A DNA stretch of 30,273 nucleotides, taken from positions 1 to 30,273 of the forward strand of contig CAZOKL010000014.1 in NCBI GenBank assembly GCA_964580305.1, in the 5' to 3' direction. Below are positions 6,627 through 13,061 of the stretch, in pieces. The position numbers and the translations under genes are program-made. The DNA is from Phocaeicola_A sp964580305 (GTDB lineage Bacteria; Bacteroidota; Bacteroidia; Bacteroidales; Bacteroidaceae). The stretch's first letter is position 1, and the number at the start of each line of letters is the position of its first letter. Under the pieces are notes generated by a model. That model saw only the letters and a list, made by a program, of their open reading frames with translations. It was not told where the DNA came from and did no database searches.

Positions 6627-8429
6627 TTAATCTATCATTCTTACTCCACCCTTGTCGGCCGAGCTCACCATGCTGGCATAGGCACGCAATGCCTTCGACA
6701 CTTTCCGGTCACGGGTTACAGGCGTCATGGGGCGGGCAGCCAGTTCATCGTCCGTCAACCGTACGTTGATGGTACGGTTGGGGATATCAATGTCAATGAT
6801 GTCGCCGTCGACCACCTTGCCAATGTTGCCCCCGGCTGCAGCTTCCGGAGAGATGTGTCCGATGCTCAGCCCCGAGGTGCCACCGCTGAAACGACCGTCG
6901 GTGATGAGGGCACATTCCTTACCCAAGTGTTTGGACTTGATGTAGGAAGTGGGATAGAGCATCTCCTGCATACCCGGGCCGCCTTTCGGTCCTTCGTGGG
7001 TGATGACCACCACATCGCCACTAACCACCTTACCGCCCAGAATGCCTTCACATGCAGCCTCCTGCGAGTCGAACACCTTGGCCGGACCGGAAAACTTCCA
7101 GATGCTTTCATCCACGCCGGCCGTCTTCACAACGCAGCCATCTTGGGCAATGTTTCCTTTCAGCACGGCCAGTCCACCGTCTTTCGAGTATGCGTGTTGC
7201 AAGTCGCGGATACAGCCATTTGCCCGGTCTGTGTCCAGTTCCTTATAGGTGGATTCCTGAGAGCCAAGTTTGATGTTGAAGTGATTGCCCGGGGCACTTG
7301 CGTAGATTCTGCGTGCTTCGGGGTCAATATCGCTTTTCAGGATGCTGTATGTTTCGATGGCTTCGCCCAAGGTGAGGCCATCCACACGGTGTACGCTGGT
7401 GTTGAGAAGACCGCCTTTGCTCAGCTCACCGAGAATGTTGAGGATGCCTCCGGCACGGTTCACATCTTGGATGTGATATTTCTGCGTGTTGGGAGCCACT
7501 TTACATAAGCAGGGCACGCGGCGTGAGAGCACGTCGATGTCGTCCATCCGGAAATCCACCTCACCTTCATGAGCGATGGCCAGCAGGTGGAGCACCGTGT
7601 TGGTGGAGCCACCCATCGCAATGTCGAGCGTCATGGCGTTGAGAAAGGCTTCGCGGGTGGCGATGTTACGCGGCAAGACACTGTCGTCACCCTCCTCGTA
7701 ATACTTGTAGGCGTTTTTCACTATCAGCGCAGCAGCTTCTTCAAACAGGCGACGCCGATTCACATGCGTAGCCAGTATGGTGCCGTTGCCCGGGAGTGCC
7801 AAACCGATGGCTTCATTGAGGCAGTTCATGGAGTTGGCCGTGAACATGCCTGAACAGCAGCCACAACCGGGACATGCATGTGCTTCAATGGCTGCCACAT
7901 CAGCATCGCTCACCGACGTGTCGGCCGACTTGATCATGGCATCAATCAAGTCCAGGTGTTGCCCATCCCATTCGCCGGCTTCCATCGGGCCGCCCGATAC
8001 AAACACCGTGGGGATGTTGAGCCGCATAGCTGCCATGAGCATGCCCGGAGTAATTTTGTCGCAATTACTGATGCACACCATCGCGTCCGCCTTGTGAGCA
8101 TTGACCATGTATTCCACACTGTCGGCGATGATGTCGCGTGAGGGAAGTGAGTAAAGCATTCCGTCGTGCCCCATGGCAATGCCGTCATCAATGGCGATGG
8201 TGTTAAACTCGGCAGCAAAGCAGCCTCGTTTCTCAATCTCTGCCTTCACCAGCTGGCCTGCTTCATGCAGGTGCGTGTGTCCGGGGACAAACTGTGTGAA
8301 AGAGTTAACAATGGCAATGATGGGCTTCCCCATCTGTTCACGTTTCATGCCGTTGGCCACCCATAGGGCCCTTGCTCCCGCCATGCGGCGGCCTTGCGTA
8401 CTGATGGCGCTACGTAATTGATGTTTCAT
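6627..8429 (-). CDS. ilvD: Dihydroxy-acid dehydratase
   Basis: Iron-sulfur enzyme that dehydrates 2,3-dihydroxy acids to 2-oxo acids, the third common step of Ile/Val synthesis. The 600-residue protein has the cluster-ligand motifs ISNCDKITPGM and HACPGCGCCSGMFTANSMNC, the GGSTNTVLHLLAIA segment and the C-terminal GRFSGGTSGLSIGHISPEAA signature. It is the first structural gene of the operon. Its start is 32 bases beyond an attenuator-like hairpin and about 100 bases beyond a Leu/Ile/Val-rich leader peptide, so its transcription is probably controlled by amino-acid supply. Confidence 0.97.
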   Translation of the reverse strand: MKHQLRSAISTQGRRMAGARALWVANGMKREQMGKPIIAIVNSFTQFVPGHTHLHEAGQLVKAEIEKRGCFAAEFNTIAIDDGIAMGHDGMLYSLPSRDIIADSVEYMVNAHKADAMVCISNCDKITPGMLMAAMRLNIPTVFVSGGPMEAGEWDGQHLDLIDAMIKSADTSVSDADVAAIEAHACPGCGCCSGMFTANSMNCLNEAIGLALPGNGTILATHVNRRRLFEEAAALIVKNAYKYYEEGDDSVLPRNIATREAFLNAMTLDIAMGGSTNTVLHLLAIAHEGEVDFRMDDIDVLSRRVPCLCKVAPNTQKYHIQDVNRAGGILNILGELSKGGLLNTSVHRVDGLTLGEAIETYSILKSDIDPEARRIYASAPGNHFNIKLGSQESTYKELDTDRANGCIRDLQHAYSKDGGLAVLKGNIAQDGCVVKTAGVDESIWKFSGPAKVFDSQEAACEGILGGKVVSGDVVVITHEGPKGGPGMQEMLYPTSYIKSKHLGKECALITDGRFSGGTSGLSIGHISPEAAAGGNIGKVVDGDIIDIDIPNRTINVRLTDDELAARPMTPVTRDRKVSKALRAYASMVSSADKGGVRMID

Positions 8430-8461
8430 ATTCCAAAAATGCTTTCTTCTGTTCTTAAACT

Positions 8462-8497
8462 AAAAAAGCCTTTCCCGGAAAGGAGAAAGGCTTTTTT
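8462..8497 (-). terminator. Attenuator (intrinsic terminator) in the ilv leader
   Basis: On the minus strand AAAAAAGCCTTTC and GAAAGGCTTTTTT form a 13-bp stem with a 10-nt loop, ending in a U-run. It lies between the leader peptide and ilvD, where a terminator only makes sense as a regulated one. The 5' arm with its next two bases, GCCTTTCTC, is perfectly complementary over 9 nt to GAGAAAGGC at the leader peptide stop codon, giving a mutually exclusive antiterminator. The loop also contains a second CCTTTC that could pair with the same 3' arm. Confidence 0.85.
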
Positions 8498-8526
8498 ATA
8501 AAAATATCACGGCAGCACGACACACA

Positions 8527-8535
8527 GCCTTTCTC
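8527..8535 (-). promoter_or_regulatory. Antiterminator segment (region 2) of the ilv attenuator
   Basis: GAGAAAGGC on the minus strand begins with the last two bases of the leader stop codon. It is the exact reverse complement of GCCTTTCTC at 8483-8491, the 5' arm of the terminator. A ribosome at the stop codon would cover it and allow the terminator to form. A ribosome halted at the Val codons 8549-8560 would leave it free to form the antiterminator. Confidence 0.7.
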
Positions 8536-8611
8536 ACGCTCTTGATGAAACCACCACGACGTTAATCAGAGTGACTGACAGTAGGCTAATGGGCTTCGTG
8601 CTTAAATACAT
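8534..8611 (-). CDS. ilvL: ilv operon leader peptide
   Basis: A 25-codon frame from ATG at 8611 to TGA at 8534-8536. It contains 4 Leu, 2 Ile and 5 Val codons, most of them in the stretch LLSVTLINVVVV, with four Val codons in a row at codons 18-21. The start lies about 36 bases below a good -33/-7 promoter. Downstream come an antiterminator segment overlapping the stop codon and an intrinsic terminator, then ilvD. This is the arrangement of the enterobacterial ilv leaders, where low charged tRNA for Val, Ile or Leu stalls the ribosome and allows read-through. The peptide itself probably has no function after synthesis. I infer the role from codons and RNA pairing; the gene symbol is by analogy. 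Confidence 0.82.
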   Translation of the reverse strand: MYLSTKPISLLSVTLINVVVVSSRA

Positions 8612-8646
8612 GTTTCGTTCTTTACTCGTTTTTTTATTAGCGGGGG

Positions 8647-8677
8647 CAAAGGTACAGCTTTTCTCATAACATCCAAA
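8647..8677 (-). promoter_or_regulatory. Promoter of the ilv leader and operon
   Basis: On the minus strand TTTG (8674-8677) is followed after 19 nt by TACCTTTG (8647-8654), a full match to the Bacteroides -33/-7 consensus. Transcription would begin near 8640, about 30 bases before the leader peptide ATG. Confidence 0.75.
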
Positions 8678-8850
8678 CAAAATGAATGCTTTTTATGCAC
8701 AAAAATGATGATTCGTAAGTCGGAATCCATGTTTTTATGGGACTTTATCATTATAATGTACCCTATGCTGGTGGAGGTTTTCTGACGAAGGTACCGGTCG
8801 TCGCGTCTGCATATGTGCGTAAGAACCATAGTTCTATGTCCATCGGGTGG

Positions 8851-8882
8851 TTTGTTTCATCTTGATATTTTGCCTAACTTTG
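8851..8882 (+). promoter_or_regulatory. Promoter of the metallo-beta-lactamase-fold lipoprotein gene
   Basis: TTTG (8851-8854), 20 nt, then TAACTTTG (8875-8882): a full match to the Bacteroides consensus. The start codon at 8905 gives a very short leader of about 15 bases. Confidence 0.75.
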
Positions 8883-8904
8883 CTACGAACCAAATCAAAT
8901 CGTT

Positions 8905-9774
8905 ATGAAGTTTTCTATGAAAAAAACCCTTGGGGGCGCATTGGCTTTTGCCCTTGCTCTCTCCGCTTGTGGCGGACAGAAGCAAAAAAATGCCGACGAA
9001 CCAGTTGGTGAGGAAGTGATAGTCATTGGTGGTGAAACGATGGCAGAAATTCATGCCGACAGCACACAGTTGATATGGATTCGTGACAATGCAGACGACA
9101 AACTGATGTCTTGTGAGCTCTTTGCAGACGCGCCTGCCAGCTTGATCGACAGTCTCGGACTGAGTAACGGTATACCTTCCAGTATAGGCACTTTTCTTCT
9201 GAAGAAAGACGGTCATACCATCCTGTTCGACACGGGTAATGGCGTGCCCGACAGTCGCCTGTTGGCAGGATTGGAGTCTCTCGGCTTATCACCGGCCGAC
9301 ATTGATTATCTTTTCCTGACACATTTTCATGGTGATCACATCGGAGGCATGATGCAGGATGACAGCGTGGTGTTCCCTAAAGCCGAGGTCTACGCATCCA
9401 GAATGGAGTATGACGCATGGATGCAGATGCCGGACAAACAAAAGGCACAGGTTGTGAAGACGATGAACGCCTACAAGGCTAATCTTCATCTGTTCGAGTT
9501 CGGCGACACACTTCCCGGAGGTGTTGTTGCGATGGAAGCAGTGGGCCACACACCGGGACACACGGTTTATCAAGCCGGACGCATACTCATCGTGGGCGAC
9601 CTGATGCATGGAGTCGCTTTGCAGAAGGAACATCCGGAAATCTGTGCGTCCTTTGACATGGACAAAGAAGCTGCCATTTCCACCCGGGTGCGCATTCTGA
9701 ACTACGCCCGCGACAATGAGCTGATGATGGTCGGCATGCACTTCCCGTCACCGGGCATCATCCTAGGGAAGTAA
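8905..9774 (+). CDS. Metallo-beta-lactamase-fold hydrolase, lipoprotein
   Basis: Predicted zinc hydrolase carried on a lipid anchor. The 289-residue protein has a signal peptide with lipobox LSAC (Cys22), so it should be membrane-attached outside the cytoplasm. The metal-binding motif THFHGDH is at residues 139-145. Further ligands are expected at GHTPGH (215-219), Asp232 in VGDLMHG and His279 in GMHF. The overall pattern (DTGNG, LSPADIDYLFLTHFHGDHIGG) resembles the lactonase/YtnP-like group of the superfamily, but the substrate cannot be told. Met5 (8917) is an alternative start giving a more typical MKKT beginning. It has its own promoter and terminator, so it is probably a single-gene unit. 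Confidence 0.9.
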   Translation: MKFSMKKTLGGALAFALALSACGGQKQKNADEPVGEEVIVIGGETMAEIHADSTQLIWIRDNADDKLMSCELFADAPASLIDSLGLSNGIPSSIGTFLLKKDGHTILFDTGNGVPDSRLLAGLESLGLSPADIDYLFLTHFHGDHIGGMMQDDSVVFPKAEVYASRMEYDAWMQMPDKQKAQVVKTMNAYKANLHLFEFGDTLPGGVVAMEAVGHTPGHTVYQAGRILIVGDLMHGVALQKEHPEICASFDMDKEAAISTRVRILNYARDNELMMVGMHFPSPGIILGK

Positions 9775-9830
9775 TTGGACACACACCTCGGGCTCTGTCT
9801 GTCTCTCAGGAACAGCGGGGTGAAGATTTG

Positions 9831-9874
9831 AACAGCACGCAGGAATGCCACAGCCGTCCTGCGTGCTGTTTTTA
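9831..9874 (+). terminator. Terminator after the metallo-hydrolase gene
   Basis: Perfect 14-bp stem AACAGCACGCAGGA (9831-9844) / TCCTGCGTGCTGTT (9857-9870) with a 12-nt loop, followed by TTT. It starts 57 bases after the stop codon. Confidence 0.9.
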
Positions 9875-9891
9875 TGCGCCTACCATAACGA

Positions 9892-9957
9892 GGTGAGGAA
9901 GGAGTCTAGTCCGCGCTCGAGCGCCCTAGAGTCCGTGCTCGGGCGCCTTCCTTTCCG
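9892..9957 (-). repeat. 22-bp-period tandem repeat, site B
   Basis: Read on the minus strand, three 22-bp units start at 9957, 9935 and 9913 with CGGAAAGGAAGGCGCCCGAG, CGGACTCTAGGGCGCTCGAG and CGGACTAGACTCCTTCC. The array is preceded by GCCAAGGACGGA, nearly the same word that precedes site A. The second unit matches the second unit of site A at 17 of 22 positions. The first matches a unit of site C at 19 of 22. The junction contains the perfect palindrome GCGCTCGAGCGC at 9913-9924, flanked by GGAGTCTAG and CTAGAGTCC. Confidence 0.7.
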
Positions 9958-10108
9958 TCCTTGGCTACAATAAAGTCGCTCAAAAACCAGTTTTTATAAT
10001 CGGAAAGAAAAAGCATTATATTACAAAGAAAACACGGCTTGAATTCGCATATTCTCATCTATCTAATTTTTTATACAAATATTTGCAAGATTTCTCAAAA
10101 ATAATTCA

Positions 10109-10116
10109 TATATTTG
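10109..10116 (+). promoter_or_regulatory. Candidate -7 promoter element
   Basis: TATATTTG matches TAnnTTTG and lies 33 bases before the start codon at 10150. A TTTG at 10082-10085 sits 23 nt upstream, slightly more than the usual spacing. Confidence 0.45.
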
Positions 10117-10149
10117 TTAACACATAAACAACTAAATGATTCCTTAAGC

Positions 10150-10641
10150 ATGAAAACAACAGTTTCTTATTTTGGCATGATTGATTCTGATACGTTCCAT
10201 CGAAGCTATGGAGCACGTATCAAGCTTGAAGACTACGACGTCTTTCTGGACTTAAATTTCTACACCATTAGTCCCGCAAGTGAAGGATGGGCTGATAAGT
10301 GTAACACCTATCTGGCAAATCTGTCCACACACAAACAAGCTGTGGAAACGGCCATACTCAAAGATTTCAACAACAACGGAGAGGCGCGTAAATATATAAA
10401 TTTCCACCTCAAAGAACTCAGTTCGGACATTTTAGAAAAGATGATGTCTCAAACCGACACCTCACAGCCGGACGACAAACGCCTGCTCTCACTGCTCAAG
10501 CCCAAACGCATCGGGCTCTATCCCAGCGACCACATCTATGCCGTGTGGGACTATACACTGGGGTGGCGATACACAGACCAGCTCCTTGTGGGCAACACTG
10601 ACGACCAAGGTGCAGTGAAATATATCTCTTGGGAATGTTAA
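10150..10641 (+). CDS. DUF2004-like protein of unknown function
   Basis: A 163-residue cytoplasmic protein without signal peptide or membrane segment. The start chosen is the ATG at 10150 (MKTTVSYFGMID). An upstream TTG at 10114 falls within the candidate promoter. The pattern YFG..., a repeated EDYDVFLDLNFY element, and a C-terminal block beginning PKRIGLYPSDHIYAVWDYT and ending in GNTDDQGAVKYISWE recalls the DUF2004 family, but I cannot confirm membership without a profile search. Composition is ordinary for the region. It converges on the small gene ending at 10650, with 8 bases between stop codons. No function can be proposed. Confidence 0.75.
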   Translation: MKTTVSYFGMIDSDTFHRSYGARIKLEDYDVFLDLNFYTISPASEGWADKCNTYLANLSTHKQAVETAILKDFNNNGEARKYINFHLKELSSDILEKMMSQTDTSQPDDKRLLSLLKPKRIGLYPSDHIYAVWDYTLGWRYTDQLLVGNTDDQGAVKYISWEC

Positions 10642-10649
10642 AAGGAAAA

Positions 10650-10952
10650 TCAAGACAAACGCCTGAGCCGACGGACTGTGCCATGTGCATAGTCCGCAGC
10701 TTCTATATGCCACACATAAGCACCGGGCTTATTCAGTAGCGCATGAAGGACGTCTTCAAACGAAGCCGGCAGCTGACAGTCTGTCTCTTCACATCCCGAC
10801 AAGACAGCCACGCCTCCTATCCATTCCGTAAAAGGCAATTCTTCGGTCAAAGGGTAATGCTCCACGCACCGGCCATCATCAATTTCCATGACCTGCTGCC
10901 GACACACGGCATCACGCTCCATGTATAGAAGATGCACTGCGTAGCGCTTCAT
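10650..10952 (-). CDS. Small conserved-looking protein at the end of the ileS-lspA operon
   Basis: A 100-residue protein that I do not recognise with certainty. It starts 7 bases after the stop of the DUF4296 gene and in the same direction, so it is almost surely translated from the same mRNA. The N-terminal half (MKRYAVHLLYMER...VMEIDDGRCVEHYPLTEELPFTEWIGGVAVL) has the short beta-strand pattern of the small all-beta domain that flanks metal-dependent amidohydrolases, but no metal-binding residues or catalytic barrel follow. The C-terminus is basic (VRRLRRLS). There is no signal peptide. The tight operon position argues that it is real; its role is unknown. Confidence 0.7.
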   Translation of the reverse strand: MKRYAVHLLYMERDAVCRQQVMEIDDGRCVEHYPLTEELPFTEWIGGVAVLSGCEETDCQLPASFEDVLHALLNKPGAYVWHIEAADYAHGTVRRLRRLS

Positions 10953-10959
10953 AACCTCT

Positions 10960-11910
10960 TTATTCCTTAACGGGACGTTGTTGCCTGCGAAGTTCTTCCG
11001 GACTGCGCCGATGCATGGTTTTCAGTGGTTTCGGTGCGGTGTCTTCCACCACCTGGATGCTTTCCTTATGCACCTCAAGCTTCTTTACAACCAACGAATC
11101 TTCTTTGGCTGCCTGCTGTTCGTGTGCCTTCCGCAAGGCCTCCAACTCTCCCGTAGGAGCATGGTAGCGGGTCAATGTGATGTCTTTCAGCACAACGGGT
11201 ACAGCTTCTGAGGTCACAGAGTCTTTATAAAACACGAATCCTTGCAGGCTCTTCATGGGCAACGTGTCAACTTTGAGAGACAGCTGTTGTTCTCCCTCCC
11301 CCGAGAGCAAACACACCACACTGCTGGTCGAGTCATTCCGATAGTTAACCGTCAAACCGGCATACAACTGCCCGTCACCTTTCATCAGTCTGGAAACATT
11401 CATCTGCCACACGAAATGGTCCAACGGGTAGAACGTCGTGTCTGTCTCCAGTTCAAAAGTCAAACGGTTGGTCAGTGAAGCGGCTGTCAGCACATACATC
11501 GTCCGTTCCCGCCACAGGTTGACGGAGTCACCGGAAGCGATTCTATTCGTTTTTCTCGTCTGATAAAGTTGCGCCAGATTTTTGTTTGCTTCATCATAGC
11601 GTTTCTCCAAATTCTTATAGATATTGCCCAATTCTCCCATGTTGCGAGTGTACCACACCATCGAACTGTCAAATTCAGCTTCCGTCACGTGATGTTTCTC
11701 GAAAACATACTGAATCAACAACTCACGCTTGTAGCGCTCATCACCATTGTATTCAGAGCCCAACGCCTGCGCCAGGTGATAGTCATAGAGTATGTTTTCC
11801 ATCACGGCAGGCTTAATAACCTCCGCAGGCATCTTCTTCTTGCAAGAAGCAAAAGACAGACAACCTGCCAATAGAACGAAAAGCAGAATATGATTAAGCA
11901 GCTTTTCCAT
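10960..11910 (-). CDS. DUF4296 domain lipoprotein
   Basis: A 316-residue predicted lipoprotein: the start at 11910 gives a signal peptide MEKLLNHILLFVLLAGCLSF ending in the lipobox FASC, Cys23. The DUF4296 domain follows (PAEVIKPAVMENILYDYHLAQAL..., with ELLIQYVFEKHHVTEAEFDSSMVWYTRN about residues 64-85). The rest is a beta-rich region and a charged, Lys/Glu-rich tail ending EELRRQQRPVKE. The gene overlaps the end of lspA by 17 bases, which suggests translational coupling. Its neighbour lspA encodes the very peptidase that would mature it. Function is unknown; the family is known to me mainly from Bacteroidales. Confidence 0.88.
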   Translation of the reverse strand: MEKLLNHILLFVLLAGCLSFASCKKKMPAEVIKPAVMENILYDYHLAQALGSEYNGDERYKRELLIQYVFEKHHVTEAEFDSSMVWYTRNMGELGNIYKNLEKRYDEANKNLAQLYQTRKTNRIASGDSVNLWRERTMYVLTAASLTNRLTFELETDTTFYPLDHFVWQMNVSRLMKGDGQLYAGLTVNYRNDSTSSVVCLLSGEGEQQLSLKVDTLPMKSLQGFVFYKDSVTSEAVPVVLKDITLTRYHAPTGELEALRKAHEQQAAKEDSLVVKKLEVHKESIQVVEDTAPKPLKTMHRRSPEELRRQQRPVKE

Positions 11911-12547
11911 TATCCTTTTGGGAAACATTTAACACAGAGAGGTGATTCAATGAGCTTCCATAAAAGAGCAGCAAGGCGATAATGCCGCCACTGATGGCAG
12001 CATCCGCGAAATTGAATATAGGGCTAAAAAAGATGAAACGCTCACCACCTACAAACGGGAACCACTCCGGCCAATAGGTATCAATGATGGGAAAATAAAA
12101 CATATCGACGACCCGACCATGAAACAACGAAGTGTAGCCTTCGCCCCAGGGGACAAACTGAGCCAAATGAAACGGCGTGCTTTCCGAAAAAATCACTCCA
12201 TAGAACACACAGTCTATGATATTACCGGCAGCCCCGGCCAAAATCAATGACAGGCACACAATAAATCCGGTTTTCATCGTGCCCTTTTTCACGAGCTTGC
12301 ATAAATAATAGGCTATGGCACCTACAGCAATAATGCGGAATATGGTCAGAAAGAGTTTTCCAAATATTTCCATGCCGAAAGCCATGCCGTTGTTCTCCGT
12401 GAAATAGATGTAAAACCAATCTGTAACACGTATGCTTTCGTGGAAATACATTGATGTCTTGACTGCGATTTTTATCATCTGATCTATCATCAAAACCAAC
12501 ACAATGATTACGATGGAAAGCTTACCCTGTGTCAACAACTTATTCAT
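11894..12547 (-). CDS. lspA: Lipoprotein signal peptidase (signal peptidase II)
   Basis: Integral inner-membrane aspartyl protease that removes signal peptides from diacylglyceryl-prolipoproteins. The start at 12547 (MNKLLTQGKLS) gives 217 residues. Four hydrophobic segments are visible: about residues 11-30, 62-84, 93-111 and 174-197. The catalytic pair is Asp112 in GNIID and Asp182 in FNFADA. The segment between them is about 40 residues longer than in Escherichia coli LspA, with an aromatic and acidic insertion (SESTPFHLAQFVPWGEGY...), which I recall as usual in Bacteroidota. The gene lies in the ileS-lspA arrangement found in many bacteria, here with a DksA-like gene in between. This window alone encodes at least five predicted lipoproteins for it to process. 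Confidence 0.95.
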   Translation of the reverse strand: MNKLLTQGKLSIVIIVLVLMIDQMIKIAVKTSMYFHESIRVTDWFYIYFTENNGMAFGMEIFGKLFLTIFRIIAVGAIAYYLCKLVKKGTMKTGFIVCLSLILAGAAGNIIDCVFYGVIFSESTPFHLAQFVPWGEGYTSLFHGRVVDMFYFPIIDTYWPEWFPFVGGERFIFFSPIFNFADAAISGGIIALLLFYGSSLNHLSVLNVSQKDNGKAA

Positions 12548-12656
12548 CTTCTTTTTTATATCCCTGAAAACCAAGAAAGAACGCAAATCACACCCTCACG
12601 ACAGCTTGTCTGTCATTCCTTCCGTGCAATTCACGTTCCTCCAATCGGACCATCAT

Positions 12657-13034
12657 TTATTTCTTTCCCTGCTTAGCTTCAATACTCAGCGTGGCATGTG
12701 GCACCGCACGCAGACGTTCCGCAGGAATCAATTTGCCGGTCTCGCGACAAATGCCATAGGTCTTGTTTTCTATGCGCACCAATGCGGCCTGCAAACCCTG
12801 AATGAACTTCAGCTCACGCTGCGCCAATCGGGTTGTTTCTTCCTTAGACAGTGTGTTGGCTCCCTCTTCCAGAATCTTATAGGTGGGAGACGTGTCATCC
12901 ACATCGTTGCCATCCACATTCATCATACTATTTCTCAACTGCTCATAATTCTTCTGAGCAATCGCCAATTTTTCAAGGATGATAGCCTTAAACTCCTCCA
13001 ACTCTGCATCTGAGTATCTAGTCTTCTCAGCCAT
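12657..13034 (-). CDS. DksA/TraR-family protein with degenerate zinc finger
   Basis: A 125-residue protein with an N-terminal coiled coil (about residues 8-36 and 63-90) and a C-terminal globule, as in DksA, the RNA polymerase secondary-channel factor that works with ppGpp. The C-terminal motif YGICRETGKLIPAERLRAVPHAT lines up with the DksA zinc finger, but only one of the four expected cysteines (Cys96) remains, so zinc binding is unlikely. The conserved Asp residues at the tip of the coiled coil are replaced by a region with DGNDVDDTSP (41-50). It lies 27 bases after ileS and 109 bases before lspA. Whether it binds RNA polymerase cannot be told from the sequence. Confidence 0.88.
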   Translation of the reverse strand: MAEKTRYSDAELEEFKAIILEKLAIAQKNYEQLRNSMMNVDGNDVDDTSPTYKILEEGANTLSKEETTRLAQRELKFIQGLQAALVRIENKTYGICRETGKLIPAERLRAVPHATLSIEAKQGKK

Positions 13035-13061
13035 AGCTAATTACAGTTTTAAGATTAAGAT

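Larger units (their letters stand above)
9775..10149. other. Gene-free interval with terminator, repeat and promoter
   Basis: This 375-base interval contains the terminator at 9831-9874, the 22-bp-period repeat at 9892-9957 and an A/T-rich stretch from about 9985 to 10149 with a candidate -7 element at 10109. I see no coding frame or RNA gene in it. Confidence 0.7.

Noticed and set aside
6549..7508. A 319-codon open frame on the plus strand opposite ilvB/ilvD
   Set aside because: Shadow of ilvD in the opposite strand; no start signals, promoter or family similarity.
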